From Aldehydirespirator sp965116195 (GTDB lineage Bacteria > Actinomycetota > Acidimicrobiia > Acidimicrobiales > Aldehydirespiratoraceae): DNA of 64,000 bases. Where the stretch lies: contig OZ220491.1 in NCBI GenBank assembly GCA_965116195.1, positions 2,108,001-2,172,000 on the forward strand, read 5' to 3'. The notes beneath the pieces are model-generated. The model was given only the letters and a program-made list of their open reading frames with translations, had not been told where the DNA came from and ran no database searches. Below are positions 34,201-41,908 of the stretch, piece after piece. Both the position numbers and the translations under genes were made by a program. Positions within the stretch are counted from its first letter, which is position 1. Every line of letters starts with the position of its first letter.

Positions 34201-34642
34201 CCACCGCCTGGTCAGACCCGGGTTTCTGCGCCGTGTACTGCTCTTCTCGCTGCCGGCGGGAGTAGTGGCTGCCACGGCCACGTTGGCGCTTTATGAGATA
34301 GTAAGGCGTCTTGACGGGATAAGCCTTGATGAGGCTCGTACCTGTGCCACCATGACCCTGCTGGCTATCAGCTTGGCAATCATGGTGCTCATCAGCCGCC
34401 CTTTGCGACCCTGGAAGGTTGTCCTTGCCGTGGCCATGGCCGGCTCTTATGCGCTGGTCATGACATGGCCGCTGCTGCGACGTCTCTTCCAACTTGATCT
34501 GCCCCCGGCTGGTGGGTGGCTGTGGGTAGCCGCAGCAACCGCCGTGGGCGGAGTAGCAGCCTGGCTGGCCGTGGAGTTCACCGAACGTGTCGCGCAGCGC
34601 CGAGAAAACCCAACCCACGCCAGAGCCGTGCTGAACCACTGA
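31211..34642 (+). CDS. P-type cation ATPase (CtpE-like) with large repeat insertions
   Basis: The 1143-residue protein has all P-type ATPase landmarks: SLLTGESDAVPK (actuator, about 232), VPDGLVLLTSLAF in membrane helix 4, DKTGTITTG (phosphorylated Asp near 381), TGDGVNDVLALKDADMGIAMG (about 886) and four or more C-terminal helices. The VPDGLVLLTSLAF helix is like that of CtpE, a mycobacterial calcium pump. Three insertions are unusual: a Thr/Pro-rich start of about 95 residues, 25-residue repeats (HQTPDDDKPDDACRV and following) at about 503-620 in the nucleotide-binding domain, and an (ATP)n stretch at about 735-800. All keep the frame, so it is probably functional. Confidence 0.9.
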   Translation: MTTPPPTGQSTPSTGAATGATTPPTAAATQTPMPPEATTPPTTSTPTGKSTPTTVTTLSGESTPATTSTPTEATTPPTVSTLRGTATPQGLSNSEVRQRMLDGRTNEVPDAPVRTIGQIVRHNVLTPVNGIIGAMFVVIMLAGFPGDALFVGVVASNSIIGIAQEIKARRTLHRLAVMSAPKARVVRDGQNQLVETSEVVAEEVLALQPGDQVVVDGEVLTARGLEIDESLLTGESDAVPKTDGDLVMSGSFVSAGSGWYRATAIGAESYAARLSDEARRFKLAGSELKRGVNVILRWLTVIIPPAALLLLTRLLGAEDRWQEALRGTVAASVAMVPDGLVLLTSLAFITGVVALARRRALAKELASVELLARVDTLCLDKTGTITTGDISFERVEPLGSVSQAEATTVLAALAAADPTPNATLAAIAAAVGAPPEGWTLRRSVPFSSARKWASASFEERGTFHLGAPDILLGSSDADETARARAAAASAQGTRVLVVTRSSRHQTPDGDKPDDACRVPDNASCVGGRHQTPDDDKPDDACRVPDDASCVGGRHQTPDDDKPDDACRVPDDASCVGGRHQTPDDDKPDDACRVPDDASCVGGRHQTPDDDLPEDPVPISAMPNGGQPVSEQSDSRESASDLPKDQERISDLPDDHEPDSGLPDDREPVCLVHLADTLRPDAAAIFGYFREQGVDLKVISGDHPATVANVARRAGITPDTPPNTKFLPSTQFTTPATPATPATPATPATPATPATPATPATPATPATPATPATPATPATPATPATPATPATPATPATPATPATAEMAEKRGIDAGRHSQVSELRPTSAMSNPSPQHPSPIDASELPDDPERLADMLESATVFGRVSPHQKRAMVHALQSRGRTVAMTGDGVNDVLALKDADMGIAMGTGTSAARAVAQLVLLDNRFATLPRVLAEGRRVINNIERVANLFITKATYAVLLTMLVGLVGSPFPFLPRQLTLIGTFSVGVPGFFLALAPNHRLVRPGFLRRVLLFSLPAGVVAATATLALYEIVRRLDGISLDEARTCATMTLLAISLAIMVLISRPLRPWKVVLAVAMAGSYALVMTWPLLRRLFQLDLPPAGGWLWVAAATAVGGVAAWLAVEFTERVAQRRENPTHARAVLNH
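32717..33045. repeat. 75-bp in-frame tandem repeats in the ATPase gene
   Basis: Four copies and a partial fifth of a 75-bp unit start near 32717, 32792, 32867, 32942 and 33017, nearly identical. They encode an acidic Cys-containing insertion in the nucleotide-binding domain. Confidence 0.95.
33411..33615. repeat. Ala-Thr-Pro codon repeats in the ATPase gene
   Basis: About twenty 9-base units of the gccacaccc/gcaacgccc type encode an uninterrupted (Ala-Thr-Pro)n run. It interrupts the ATPase between the RAGITPD segment and the part leading to TGDGVND. Confidence 0.95.
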
Positions 34643-34689
34643 TGATCGGTGCCAACCAAACACACGCGAGCCGTGTCAGCGAACCAAGA

Positions 34690-34850
34690 TTGAGCCACAC
34701 CAACAGTTCACCGGCCGGCCTCCGTGACAGTGCTCTCCCATGAACCATAACACCAGTAGAGATGTTCTCAATGAGCCACGCCAACAGGCCACCGGCCGGC
34801 GGATTGACCGTGCTTTCCCATGAGTCAGAACACCAGTAGGGATGTCCTCG
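34690..34850. repeat. Duplicated start region of the first SDR gene
   Basis: Two copies of an 80-bp unit: the real start ATG at 34820 with AACACCAGTAGGGATGTCCT has a degenerate copy with ATG at 34740 (AACACCAGTAGAGATGTTCT). It fills the gap after the ATPase gene. Confidence 0.85.
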
Positions 34851-35494
34851 TGGTCGGTGGTGGTGAACCGGGCGAAGCGTTGGCCGGAGTGTTGCCGGGA
34901 AGGGTGCGCCATGTGACCCCGGAGCCCACCGATGTTGACGATGGTTTTGTGAACCGGATCCACGGGAACAGCGGAACCGAGGTTGAGGGACTCGACTTGG
35001 TCGTGTACGCCCTCTATCCCGAAGGTTGTCGCACTCCTGTCCCCATCCACGAAATGTCGCCCGCCGAGTGGCGCTCGTGCTGTGACCTGCCACTGGAGGC
35101 GGCCCTACGTCTGGCCCGTGGCGCGCACCGGCACCTGGCGGCCAGGCATGGCACGCTCGTGTTCTGCGTGCCGTTGGTGGGTTCAACCGGGGCGGCCAAC
35201 CTGTCGGCGCTGGCAGGCCTTGCCGAAGGTCTGCGCGTCCTGGCCCGGTCGCTGGCCCGCTGCTGGGGACGCGACGGTATACGCTGCCATGCGCTGAGTC
35301 TGCACCCGTCAAGGTTCTTGTCCGCTGAGCACGCTTCGGCCGCCGAAAAGGCCCTGTCACTGCATGACCCGGCAATCGGCCGTCTGCCCTCCATCAGCGA
35401 GATCGGCATCGTGATCGAGGCACTGGCCACACACACGCCGGGCCTCACGGGAGCATCACTGGTGATGGACGGCGGTACCTGGATGTCAGGGTGA
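34820..35494 (+). CDS. SDR-like protein lacking the usual catalytic residues
   Basis: The 224-residue product has the shape of a short-chain dehydrogenase (DVLVVGGGEPGEALAGVL, the GIRCHALSLHPSR segment and the closing GASLVMDGGTWM), but the cofactor glycine motif is altered and the YxxxK pair is missing: where it is expected stands STGAANLSALAGLAEGL. The protein is therefore probably not a normal oxidoreductase. It may be a structural partner of the intact SDR encoded next to it, by analogy with other paired SDRs. The chosen start has a diverged duplicate upstream. Confidence 0.75.
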   Translation: MSQNTSRDVLVVGGGEPGEALAGVLPGRVRHVTPEPTDVDDGFVNRIHGNSGTEVEGLDLVVYALYPEGCRTPVPIHEMSPAEWRSCCDLPLEAALRLARGAHRHLAARHGTLVFCVPLVGSTGAANLSALAGLAEGLRVLARSLARCWGRDGIRCHALSLHPSRFLSAEHASAAEKALSLHDPAIGRLPSISEIGIVIEALATHTPGLTGASLVMDGGTWMSG

Positions 35495-35814
35495 ACTGTA
35501 CTGATGACCCGCGCACAGATGAGCCGATGAGCCGCAACCGAGACTCCAATGCACCTGCACGGACGTAATGTGCAGTTGGCACCACCTTATGGATGAGCCG
35601 ATGAGCCGCAACCGAGACTCCGATGCGCCTGCACGGACGTAATGTGCAGTTGCCACCACCTTATGGATGAGCCGATGAGCCGCAACCGGGACTCCAATGC
35701 ACCCTCTGCCCGCCATTTGGGGTTCGATCCTTATTCTCGTGGGGATGCCCGATGAGCGGGAGAGCTGGAGCCAGGACTCCAATGCCCCGGACCCAAGGCA
35801 CCGTTGAGGAGCAT
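35495..35814. repeat. 73-74-bp tandem repeats upstream of the second SDR gene
   Basis: GATGAGCCGATGAGCCGCAA starts units at 35519, 35592 and 35666; a fourth, diverged copy (atgagcgggagagctgg) begins at 35750. Each unit contains an ATGAGCCGCAAC that could be an abortive start. No other feature is seen in these 320 bases. Confidence 0.85.
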
Positions 35815-36606
35815 ATGGACCGATCGGATCACACAGCCGCACGGGCACATGGGCTTGAGGGCCAGGTTGCGATGGTCACCGGTGCCGGGCAAGGTGTGGG
35901 TGCCGGCCTGGCCGGAGCACTGGCAGGTGCGGGAGCGGCGGTGGTCGTCGCCACCAGGCGGGCCGTCACAGGTGAACCTGTGGCCGCCTCAATCCGAGCA
36001 GCCGGACACAAGGCCGTCTTCGTGCGCTGCGACGTGACCAACGCCGACGACGTGAACGCAGCCGTACAACTGGCCGTGAAGCGCTTCGGCGGTCTGGACG
36101 TGATGGTTCACAATGCCGTGTCACCTCCCGGCCCGCCATGTCCGCTACAACAAACCAACAGCGACACCATCCCTGCGCAGATAGCCACTGCCACGACTGC
36201 CACGTATCTGTGCGCCCGGGCTTCGTTGGCGCAGTTACGCCGCAAGCCCGGCTGCATGATCTTGTTGACCTCTCCCGCCGGAGTTGAGGGATCGGGAAAT
36301 CTGCCCGTGTACGCCACTGTCAAGGCCGCTCAGCGCGGCATCCTCAAGAGCCTGGCCCGTGAGTGGGGGCCGTTCGGAGTGCGTGTAAACGCCATCGCGC
36401 CCGTGGCACGCACACCGGCCATGCATGCCGCCGCTTTGGCCAATCCCGGCCTGGAGGAACGTCTCGCCGACCGCACCGCACTGCGCCGGGTGGGTGACGC
36501 ATTCGCCGACATCGGACCAGTGGCAGTATTTCTGGCATCTGACAACGCTCGCTACGTCACAGGCCAAACAATCGTCGCTGATGGAGGAGGCTTCCTCGGC
36601 CTCTAG
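35815..36606 (+). CDS. Short-chain dehydrogenase/reductase
   Basis: The 263-residue product (ATG at 35815 behind GTTGAGGAG) is a classical SDR: TGAGQGVGAGLA cofactor motif, VMVHNAVSPPG (NNAG equivalent, with His-Asn-Ala), catalytic YATVK, and VRVNAIAPVARTP. The end VTGQTIVADGGGFLGL is typical of FabG-like enzymes. The preceding gene encodes a catalytically incomplete SDR, suggesting that the two act together. The substrate is unknown. Confidence 0.9.
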   Translation: MDRSDHTAARAHGLEGQVAMVTGAGQGVGAGLAGALAGAGAAVVVATRRAVTGEPVAASIRAAGHKAVFVRCDVTNADDVNAAVQLAVKRFGGLDVMVHNAVSPPGPPCPLQQTNSDTIPAQIATATTATYLCARASLAQLRRKPGCMILLTSPAGVEGSGNLPVYATVKAAQRGILKSLAREWGPFGVRVNAIAPVARTPAMHAAALANPGLEERLADRTALRRVGDAFADIGPVAVFLASDNARYVTGQTIVADGGGFLGL

Positions 36607-36679
36607 AACATGACCGCGCTGGGGCTTCAACTACCACTAGATCCAACAAAACCGCCAGTAGCCCGGTAAACCTGTGCAA

Positions 36680-37555
36680 ATGGCGAGGGTTCACATCTTG
36701 GTGAGTTCGAGCGGTGGCCGGGGTCGGGCCTTGGCTGCGGCTCCCACCGTGCTACAAACCATCAGACAGGCTGGTTATGAGCCGGTGGACATCAGTGGTG
36801 ACTCGGCGGCTGCTTCAGTCAGCGCTGTGCGAGCCGCCGTGGCAGCGGGTGCCAAACGTGTGATTGCTGTGGGGGGCGACGGCACGGTTCACCTGGCGCT
36901 GCAGGGTGTCACCAATACCGATGTCGTGCTGGGGATAGTGCCTGTCGGCACCGGCAATGACTTTGCCGGCGCGCTCGGACTCAACGACATGGGTGTTGAG
37001 CAGGCATCCCTCCGAGCACTCGGCTCTCACCGGGTTGTTGACGCAATCCGCGTGAACAACAGCCGATGGGTGGCGTTCAACATCACCGGCGGGTTCAGTG
37101 TGGCGGTCAACGACCGGGCCGCTCGACTGCGCTATCCCAGAGGGCCCGGTCGTTACACGGTTGCAACTTTGCTGTCGGTGCCCAGACTGCGGCATCATCG
37201 TCTGGCGATCACTGTGGACGGGCAGCACCGGAAGTACAACAGCGCGCTGTTCGCGGTCGCCAACACGGCAACGTTTGGTGGTGGCATGGCAATCTGTCCG
37301 CAAGCCGATCCTGCTGACGGCCTGCTTGATGTGTGCGTGGTCGGTTCGGTCGGGCGGACAACGCTGCTGCGTCTGCTTCCAAAGGTGTTCAACGGAGGAC
37401 ACGTTGACCATCCCGAGGTGGAGATGTTGCGAGGCCGCTCAATCACCCTTGAGGGCGAGCCGCTGAAGTTGGTAGGTGACGGCGAGGAGATCGGCACCAC
37501 TCCGATCACTCTTGAAGCAACTCCTGCCGCGCTCCGGGTGGCAGCAGACCCATAA
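36680..37555 (+). CDS. Diacylglycerol/lipid kinase family protein
   Basis: The 291-residue protein has the DAGK catalytic loop VIAVGGDGTVHLALQG and the VPVGTGNDFAGALGL motif, followed by the beta-sandwich part seen in YegS/DagK proteins (FGGGMAICPQADPADGLLDVCVV and VGDGEEIGTTPITLEATP). It phosphorylates a lipid alcohol at the membrane face. A GTG two codons earlier is possible, but the ATG at 36680 fits the family better. Confidence 0.9.
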   Translation: MARVHILVSSSGGRGRALAAAPTVLQTIRQAGYEPVDISGDSAAASVSAVRAAVAAGAKRVIAVGGDGTVHLALQGVTNTDVVLGIVPVGTGNDFAGALGLNDMGVEQASLRALGSHRVVDAIRVNNSRWVAFNITGGFSVAVNDRAARLRYPRGPGRYTVATLLSVPRLRHHRLAITVDGQHRKYNSALFAVANTATFGGGMAICPQADPADGLLDVCVVGSVGRTTLLRLLPKVFNGGHVDHPEVEMLRGRSITLEGEPLKLVGDGEEIGTTPITLEATPAALRVAADP

Positions 37556-37895
37556 CGCTTGGAGGGCGCGCAGGTGCAAGCCGACCAAACCGACCAGACC
37601 GAGCGGCACGGTCAAATTCCTGCGATATGGGGGAACTATTCCCCCCTACGGCAGGAATTTCGACGACCAGCAGGTTGCAGGTAACCCAAGCCATGACCGT
37701 GATGATGTCGCGGCGGTCTCGAATACGACGACCAGCAGGTTGCAGGTAACCCAAGCCATGACCGTGATGATGTCGCGGCGGTCTCGAATACGACGACCAG
37801 CAGGTTGCAGGTAACCCAAGCCATGACCGTGATGATGTCGCGGCGGTCTCGAATTCGACGATCAGCAGGTTGCAGGTAACCCAAGCCCCTCACAT
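37556..37895. repeat. 65-bp tandem repeats between convergent genes
   Basis: Copies of a 65-bp unit (CGACGACCAGCAGGTTGCAG) begin at 37661, 37726, 37791 and, partly, 37856. They are nearly identical and lie between the lipid kinase and the SnoaL-like gene, directly after the small inverted-repeat element at 37614. Confidence 0.9.
37614..37660. repeat. Small element with terminal inverted repeats, copy 1
   Basis: 47 bases bounded by AAATTCCTG and CAGGAATTT, with an inner stem of five G and five C (ggggg-aactatt-ccccc). A second element with the same ends lies at 52951-52999. Both are between convergent genes, so they may act as bidirectional terminators or be non-autonomous miniature elements. 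Confidence 0.6.
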
Positions 37896-38441
37896 CTAGC
37901 CGCGGGATGACCAAAACGCCTGCCATGAAGGGTCGTCATACGGGATTGAGCCTTTGCCGACTTGACGTGTCGGCCAATCGGCAGGCGGCTGATCCAGCGG
38001 TGCGTTGTTCGTGGCCACGCCGTACCAGAGCAGATGACGACGGCGAGCAAACAGCCACCGCCCACCGATGAACACATAGCGGTCGTCGTATTTGATGAGC
38101 TGCTCAATGAACCCCTCGGCACGGTCATCCACATGAGCATGACACCAGACCGACCCGTGGGCATGGAGGGAATCATCAAAGTCAATGAGATGGTTGGTCA
38201 CCATCAAAACGGCCACCCCCACCTGTGCAAGCGATTCCTCACTGAGCCGTCGGCAGGCATCAGGACCGCTGCCGTAAGCCCCGAAACGTGCGTCGGGCGC
38301 ATACAACGACACCATCAGGTCAATGTCGCGCCGATCAACCGCGTCGGCATAACGGTAGGCGAGTTGGCGGATCTCATCACGCGCCACAACCCGCTCAATC
38401 GGGAGCATGCTCTCAAGGTCGCTCGTGTCAGACGGCTCCAT
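37896..38441 (-). CDS. SnoaL-like (NTF2-fold) protein
   Basis: From the ATG at 38441 the product has 181 residues and a SnoaL/NTF2-like cone fold pattern: DEIRQLAYRYADAVDRRDIDLMVSLYAPDARFG, TNHLIDFDDSLHAHGSVWCHAHVDD and a late GGRWLFARRRHLLWYG. Members include polyketide cyclases, isomerases and small dehydratases. Catalytic residues differ between members, so no reaction is assigned. Confidence 0.8.
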   Translation of the reverse strand: MEPSDTSDLESMLPIERVVARDEIRQLAYRYADAVDRRDIDLMVSLYAPDARFGAYGSGPDACRRLSEESLAQVGVAVLMVTNHLIDFDDSLHAHGSVWCHAHVDDRAEGFIEQLIKYDDRYVFIGGRWLFARRRHLLWYGVATNNAPLDQPPADWPTRQVGKGSIPYDDPSWQAFWSSRG

Positions 38442-38520
38442 TGACGCGGACGTTATCAACACCAGCCGTTGGGACACCAGCACCACCCATCGCCACCCAT
38501 CAAACGAACGATACGGATGG

Positions 38521-39264
38521 CTAGCAGTGGGCTCGGGCCAGGGTGTTGATCAGTTTGTCGGCGAACTCGGGCCTGCTGATGACCAGTCCTGATGAGATGG
38601 GGTACGGGTTGTTGAAACTCAACGGTTCGCCGTTGACGTCCGAGGCGTGCAAACCTGCGGCGAGCGCCACCGCGACCGGCGCGCAGGCATCCCACTCGTA
38701 GAGCTGGCCGCCATGCACGTAGGCATCCATCTCACCACGCACCACAGCCATTGCCTTGACACCCGCCGAGCCCATGGCAACCACCTCAGCGTCAAGACCA
38801 GCAGCCAGCCTGCGACCATCTGAGTGTCTCCGCGACCTTGCCACCACGACCCTGCGACGCCCGACGCGGCACATGGTGGGCCTTGACGGAGGATCACTGC
38901 AATAGGTCGTGTTCCAAGCAGGCACTGCAACCGCTCCAGCTGTCGGTGACCCGTCCTCACAAAGGGCGACATGCACCGACCAGGCTCCCGAGATCCCGAA
39001 GTTGCTGGATCCATCCAACGGATCAACGATCCACACCCGCCTGGCCCCGAGGCGGCGTCGGTCGTCGTCACCCTCCTCGGAGAGCACCATGTCATCGGGA
39101 CGATGGAGGCGCAGCTCAGCAGTCAAGAACTCGTGGGCCTTCAGGTCACCGGCCATCTCCAGATGCCAACCTCGCCCGACCGCCGGATCCGACAGCAAGC
39201 CCACCAGAAGTTCACCGGCCTGCTGAGCCAGTCGCCTCGCCAGAGCATGATCAGAAAACGGCAC
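38521..39264 (-). CDS. Inositol monophosphatase-family phosphatase (CysQ-like)
   Basis: The 247-residue protein has the three metal-binding motifs of the family: LSEEGDDD, WIVDPLDGSSNF and YEWDACAPVAVALAAGL. With the AHEFLTAELRLHRPDDMVLSEEG context it resembles CysQ, which removes the 3'-phosphate from PAP formed during sulfate assimilation. That role is not proven by sequence; fructose-1,6-bisphosphatase or inositol phosphatase activity is possible. A link to sulfite supply for the ComA-like enzyme would be speculative. Confidence 0.85.
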   Translation of the reverse strand: MPFSDHALARRLAQQAGELLVGLLSDPAVGRGWHLEMAGDLKAHEFLTAELRLHRPDDMVLSEEGDDDRRRLGARRVWIVDPLDGSSNFGISGAWSVHVALCEDGSPTAGAVAVPAWNTTYCSDPPSRPTMCRVGRRRVVVARSRRHSDGRRLAAGLDAEVVAMGSAGVKAMAVVRGEMDAYVHGGQLYEWDACAPVAVALAAGLHASDVNGEPLSFNNPYPISSGLVISRPEFADKLINTLARAHC

Positions 39265-39385
39265 GACCTACACGATCACACACAAAAATCAATACCAATC
39301 ACACACGAACAGCAATCCCGTCACCTTGGTTGACAGCCAAGATGCCAACAGTCTCCGCCCTGACAACCACACCAAGGCTGAAGCG

Positions 39386-40063
39386 TCACAGCCGGTGTAC
39401 CGACACGGCGTAGTCACCGTTGGCGTACTCGCTGCGTTCCCAGGTGGCCCAGCGATGCTCCAAGACCATCCCGGCATCTGCCGCGTAACGGTCATAGTCG
39501 GCAAGTGTGAGCCGCCCGCTCATCAGCTGAAAGCCCGACACGAGCCGTCCACCGGGCACAAGATGGCGCGCCATGTTGGCCACCACCAAGGGCTCACTGC
39601 CAACGTCCACGAACACCATCACGTTGCCCGCCATCACCACCAGGTCAAAGCCACCGTCTGTGGAGGCCTGCAACGCAGACACAGAATCAACATCCACCTG
39701 ATCCTGAGGGTACGGTCGCCTGCTCATCTCTGTGGCCCCTTGCAATGTGGAGGCCTGCAACGCAGACACAGCGTTGACATCAACCAGATCAGCCTCAATC
39801 CAGGTCACTTCCGGGGTCTTGCCACGAGCTTGCCCCAGCATTTGAGGGTCAACATCCACACCGACCACCTCAAGACCTCGCCGGTGCAACTCAACGGCAA
39901 CACGACCTGTGCCGCAGCCCGCGTCAAGCACAGTCCGCGGCTCAAACCAGCACACCAGATCGGCCTCGCCATGAACCCACCGGCCACTTTGCTCCATCTG
40001 TCGCCAGCGTTCGTCGTAAGTCTGGCTGCGCGCACCTCCGCCGATCTCCCACCAACGAGTCAC
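39386..40063 (-). CDS. SAM-dependent methyltransferase with an internal duplication
   Basis: The 225-residue product is a class I methyltransferase with motif I VLDAGCGTGRVAVEL, the acidic motif II VVGVDVDPQML, motif III WIEADL and FDLVVMAGNVMVFV. Between motifs III and IV a segment is doubled (VDVNAVSALQAST and VDVDSVSALQAST, about 28 residues apart), adding roughly 30 residues not expected in the family. It starts at GTG; part of that start is echoed upstream at about 40128 (ccaccaacgagtc). The substrate is unknown. Confidence 0.85.
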   Translation of the reverse strand: MTRWWEIGGGARSQTYDERWRQMEQSGRWVHGEADLVCWFEPRTVLDAGCGTGRVAVELHRRGLEVVGVDVDPQMLGQARGKTPEVTWIEADLVDVNAVSALQASTLQGATEMSRRPYPQDQVDVDSVSALQASTDGGFDLVVMAGNVMVFVDVGSEPLVVANMARHLVPGGRLVSGFQLMSGRLTLADYDRYAADAGMVLEHRWATWERSEYANGDYAVSVHRL

Positions 40064-40279
40064 GGAGCCAGGACCAAGACATCAACGACGAACGCCACCG
40101 TGTTGCGGCAATGCACCCGGCAATACTGCCACCAACGAGTCTGCCAGCAGCTAGTCATAGCGCCCATGACCTGACCCTAGCCCACAACACCAAAGGGTCC
40201 GTTAGCCTCAAGAGACACAACCAACCTCTGCTAGCCTCAGCTGGCACAACAACTCCCAAGACAACATAAAGGAGGGCTC

Positions 40280-41494
40280 ATGGAATTCGGCGTATTCCAG
40301 AACGGCTACATCCCCGGTCCCTCGGCTCACATCCCCGAGCACGAGCACCTGATGCTGATGCGCGAAGCGTCCTACCCGATCCTGGCCGACAAACACAACT
40401 GGAAGTTTGCCTGGTTCGGCGAGCATCACTGCCTGACCGAGTACAGCCATCTTTCGGCACCCGAGGTGATGATCGGCTGGGTGGCGGCACAGACAGAGCA
40501 AATCCACCTGGGCACCGCCATCACCAGCCTGCCGACCACCAAGGAACACCCGGCTCGGATCGCCGAGCGTGCCGCCATGCTGGACCATTTCTGCGAGGGC
40601 CGATTTGAGTTCGGCACAGGGCGGGGTGCCGGCAGCCACGAGGTCGCCACCTTCAACGGCACGCTCACCTCTGAGACAAAAGCCATGTGGCATGAGGTGG
40701 TAACCGAGATCCCCCGCATGTGGGCCCAACGGGACTACTCCTATGAAGGTGAGCACTTCCGAGTGCCACCCAACCACAACATCCTGCCCAAGCCCTACAA
40801 CGGCACCCATCCGCCGCTCTGGGTGGCTTGCGGCAACCTCGCCACGTTCGAGACTGCCGGACGGATGGGCATCGGTGCCATAGCCTTCAACTTTGAGCCT
40901 GCTCCAGCTCTCAAGGGGCGCATTGACACTTACAAGCAGGCAGTCGCAGATTGTGTTGACCCGATCGGCTCCTACGTGAACGACAACGTCATGATGACAA
41001 ACGCACTGATCTGTCTGGAGGATCGCGACCGGGCACGTGAGATAGCCCTGATGCATGGAAGGGGCTATCTGTACTCGATGGTGTGCCTTTACCATGACAC
41101 AATCCCCAAAAAGGAAGGGTCACCGACCTGGCCGGAACCACCTTTGGGCCTGCCCAACGAGGAGGTGCTGGACATCGCCATTGATGCGGGCTACATGCTG
41201 TGCGGCACGCCCGAGGAGGTGTGCGAGCAGCTGGAGAAGTCCTATGTGGCGGTAGGAACCGATCAGTTGGTGTTCGGACTCCCCAATGAGGGGTTCGAGT
41301 ACGAGGAGATACTTGAGTCTATTGAGATCTTCGGAGACCAGGTGATCCCCGAGTTCGACAAAGACAGGGTGCACTCCACCGAGAAATACCGTTCTGATGC
41401 CATGCGCAAATACCCGGAATGGAACAACCCGCCACCGGACATCAAAACAACACTGCCTCCCAGTGCCTCAATGCCGATCCCGTACCGCCACTGA
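40280..41494 (+). CDS. Luciferase-like (LLM) flavin-dependent oxidoreductase
   Basis: The 404-residue protein has the bacterial luciferase fold: MEFGVFQNGYIPG, FAWFGEHHCLTEYSHLSAPEVMIGWVA, IHLGTAITSLPTTKEHPARIAERAAMLD and FGTGRGAGSHE. It is led by an excellent ribosome-binding site (AAAGGAGGG). LLM enzymes of this length are usually FMN-dependent monooxygenases acting on small hydrophobic substrates. The last codons and stop are repeated three times downstream (ccgccactgacacgg). Confidence 0.88.
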   Translation: MEFGVFQNGYIPGPSAHIPEHEHLMLMREASYPILADKHNWKFAWFGEHHCLTEYSHLSAPEVMIGWVAAQTEQIHLGTAITSLPTTKEHPARIAERAAMLDHFCEGRFEFGTGRGAGSHEVATFNGTLTSETKAMWHEVVTEIPRMWAQRDYSYEGEHFRVPPNHNILPKPYNGTHPPLWVACGNLATFETAGRMGIGAIAFNFEPAPALKGRIDTYKQAVADCVDPIGSYVNDNVMMTNALICLEDRDRAREIALMHGRGYLYSMVCLYHDTIPKKEGSPTWPEPPLGLPNEEVLDIAIDAGYMLCGTPEEVCEQLEKSYVAVGTDQLVFGLPNEGFEYEEILESIEIFGDQVIPEFDKDRVHSTEKYRSDAMRKYPEWNNPPPDIKTTLPPSASMPIPYRH

Positions 41495-41908
41495 CACGGA
41501 CACCACCGCCACTGACACGGACACCCACCGCCACTGACACAACCGCAACCCACGCGGATTAGCCCTTCACCAACTCAACGACCAATGACGCACCCAAGTG
41601 CCGGTGCCTCTGATCTGACGATCTACCTCCAGCCCTTCACCAACTCAACGACCAATGACGCGCCCAAGTGCCGGTGCCTCTGATCTGACGGTCTACCTCC
41701 AGCCCTTCACCAACTCAACGACCAATGACGCACCCAAGTGCCGGTGCCTCTGATCTGACGGTCTACCTCCAGCCCTTCACCAACTCAACGACCAATGACG
41801 CACCCAAGTGCTGCCGGTGCCTCTGATCTGACGGTCTACCTCCAGCCCTTCACCAACTCAACGACCAATGACGCACCCAAGTGCTGCCGGTGCCTCTGAT
41901 CTGACGGT
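41495..41908. repeat. Tandem copies of the 3' end of the next LLM gene
   Basis: Five tandem units of 70-73 bp begin (AGCCCTTCACCAACTCAACG) at 41561, 41631, 41701, 41771 and 41844, and the sixth, at 41917, is the real end of the minus-strand LLM gene. Each copy contains its last codons and stop, so the gene tail was multiplied outward. At 41495-41540 the end of the plus-strand LLM gene is also repeated three times in short form. Confidence 0.93.
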
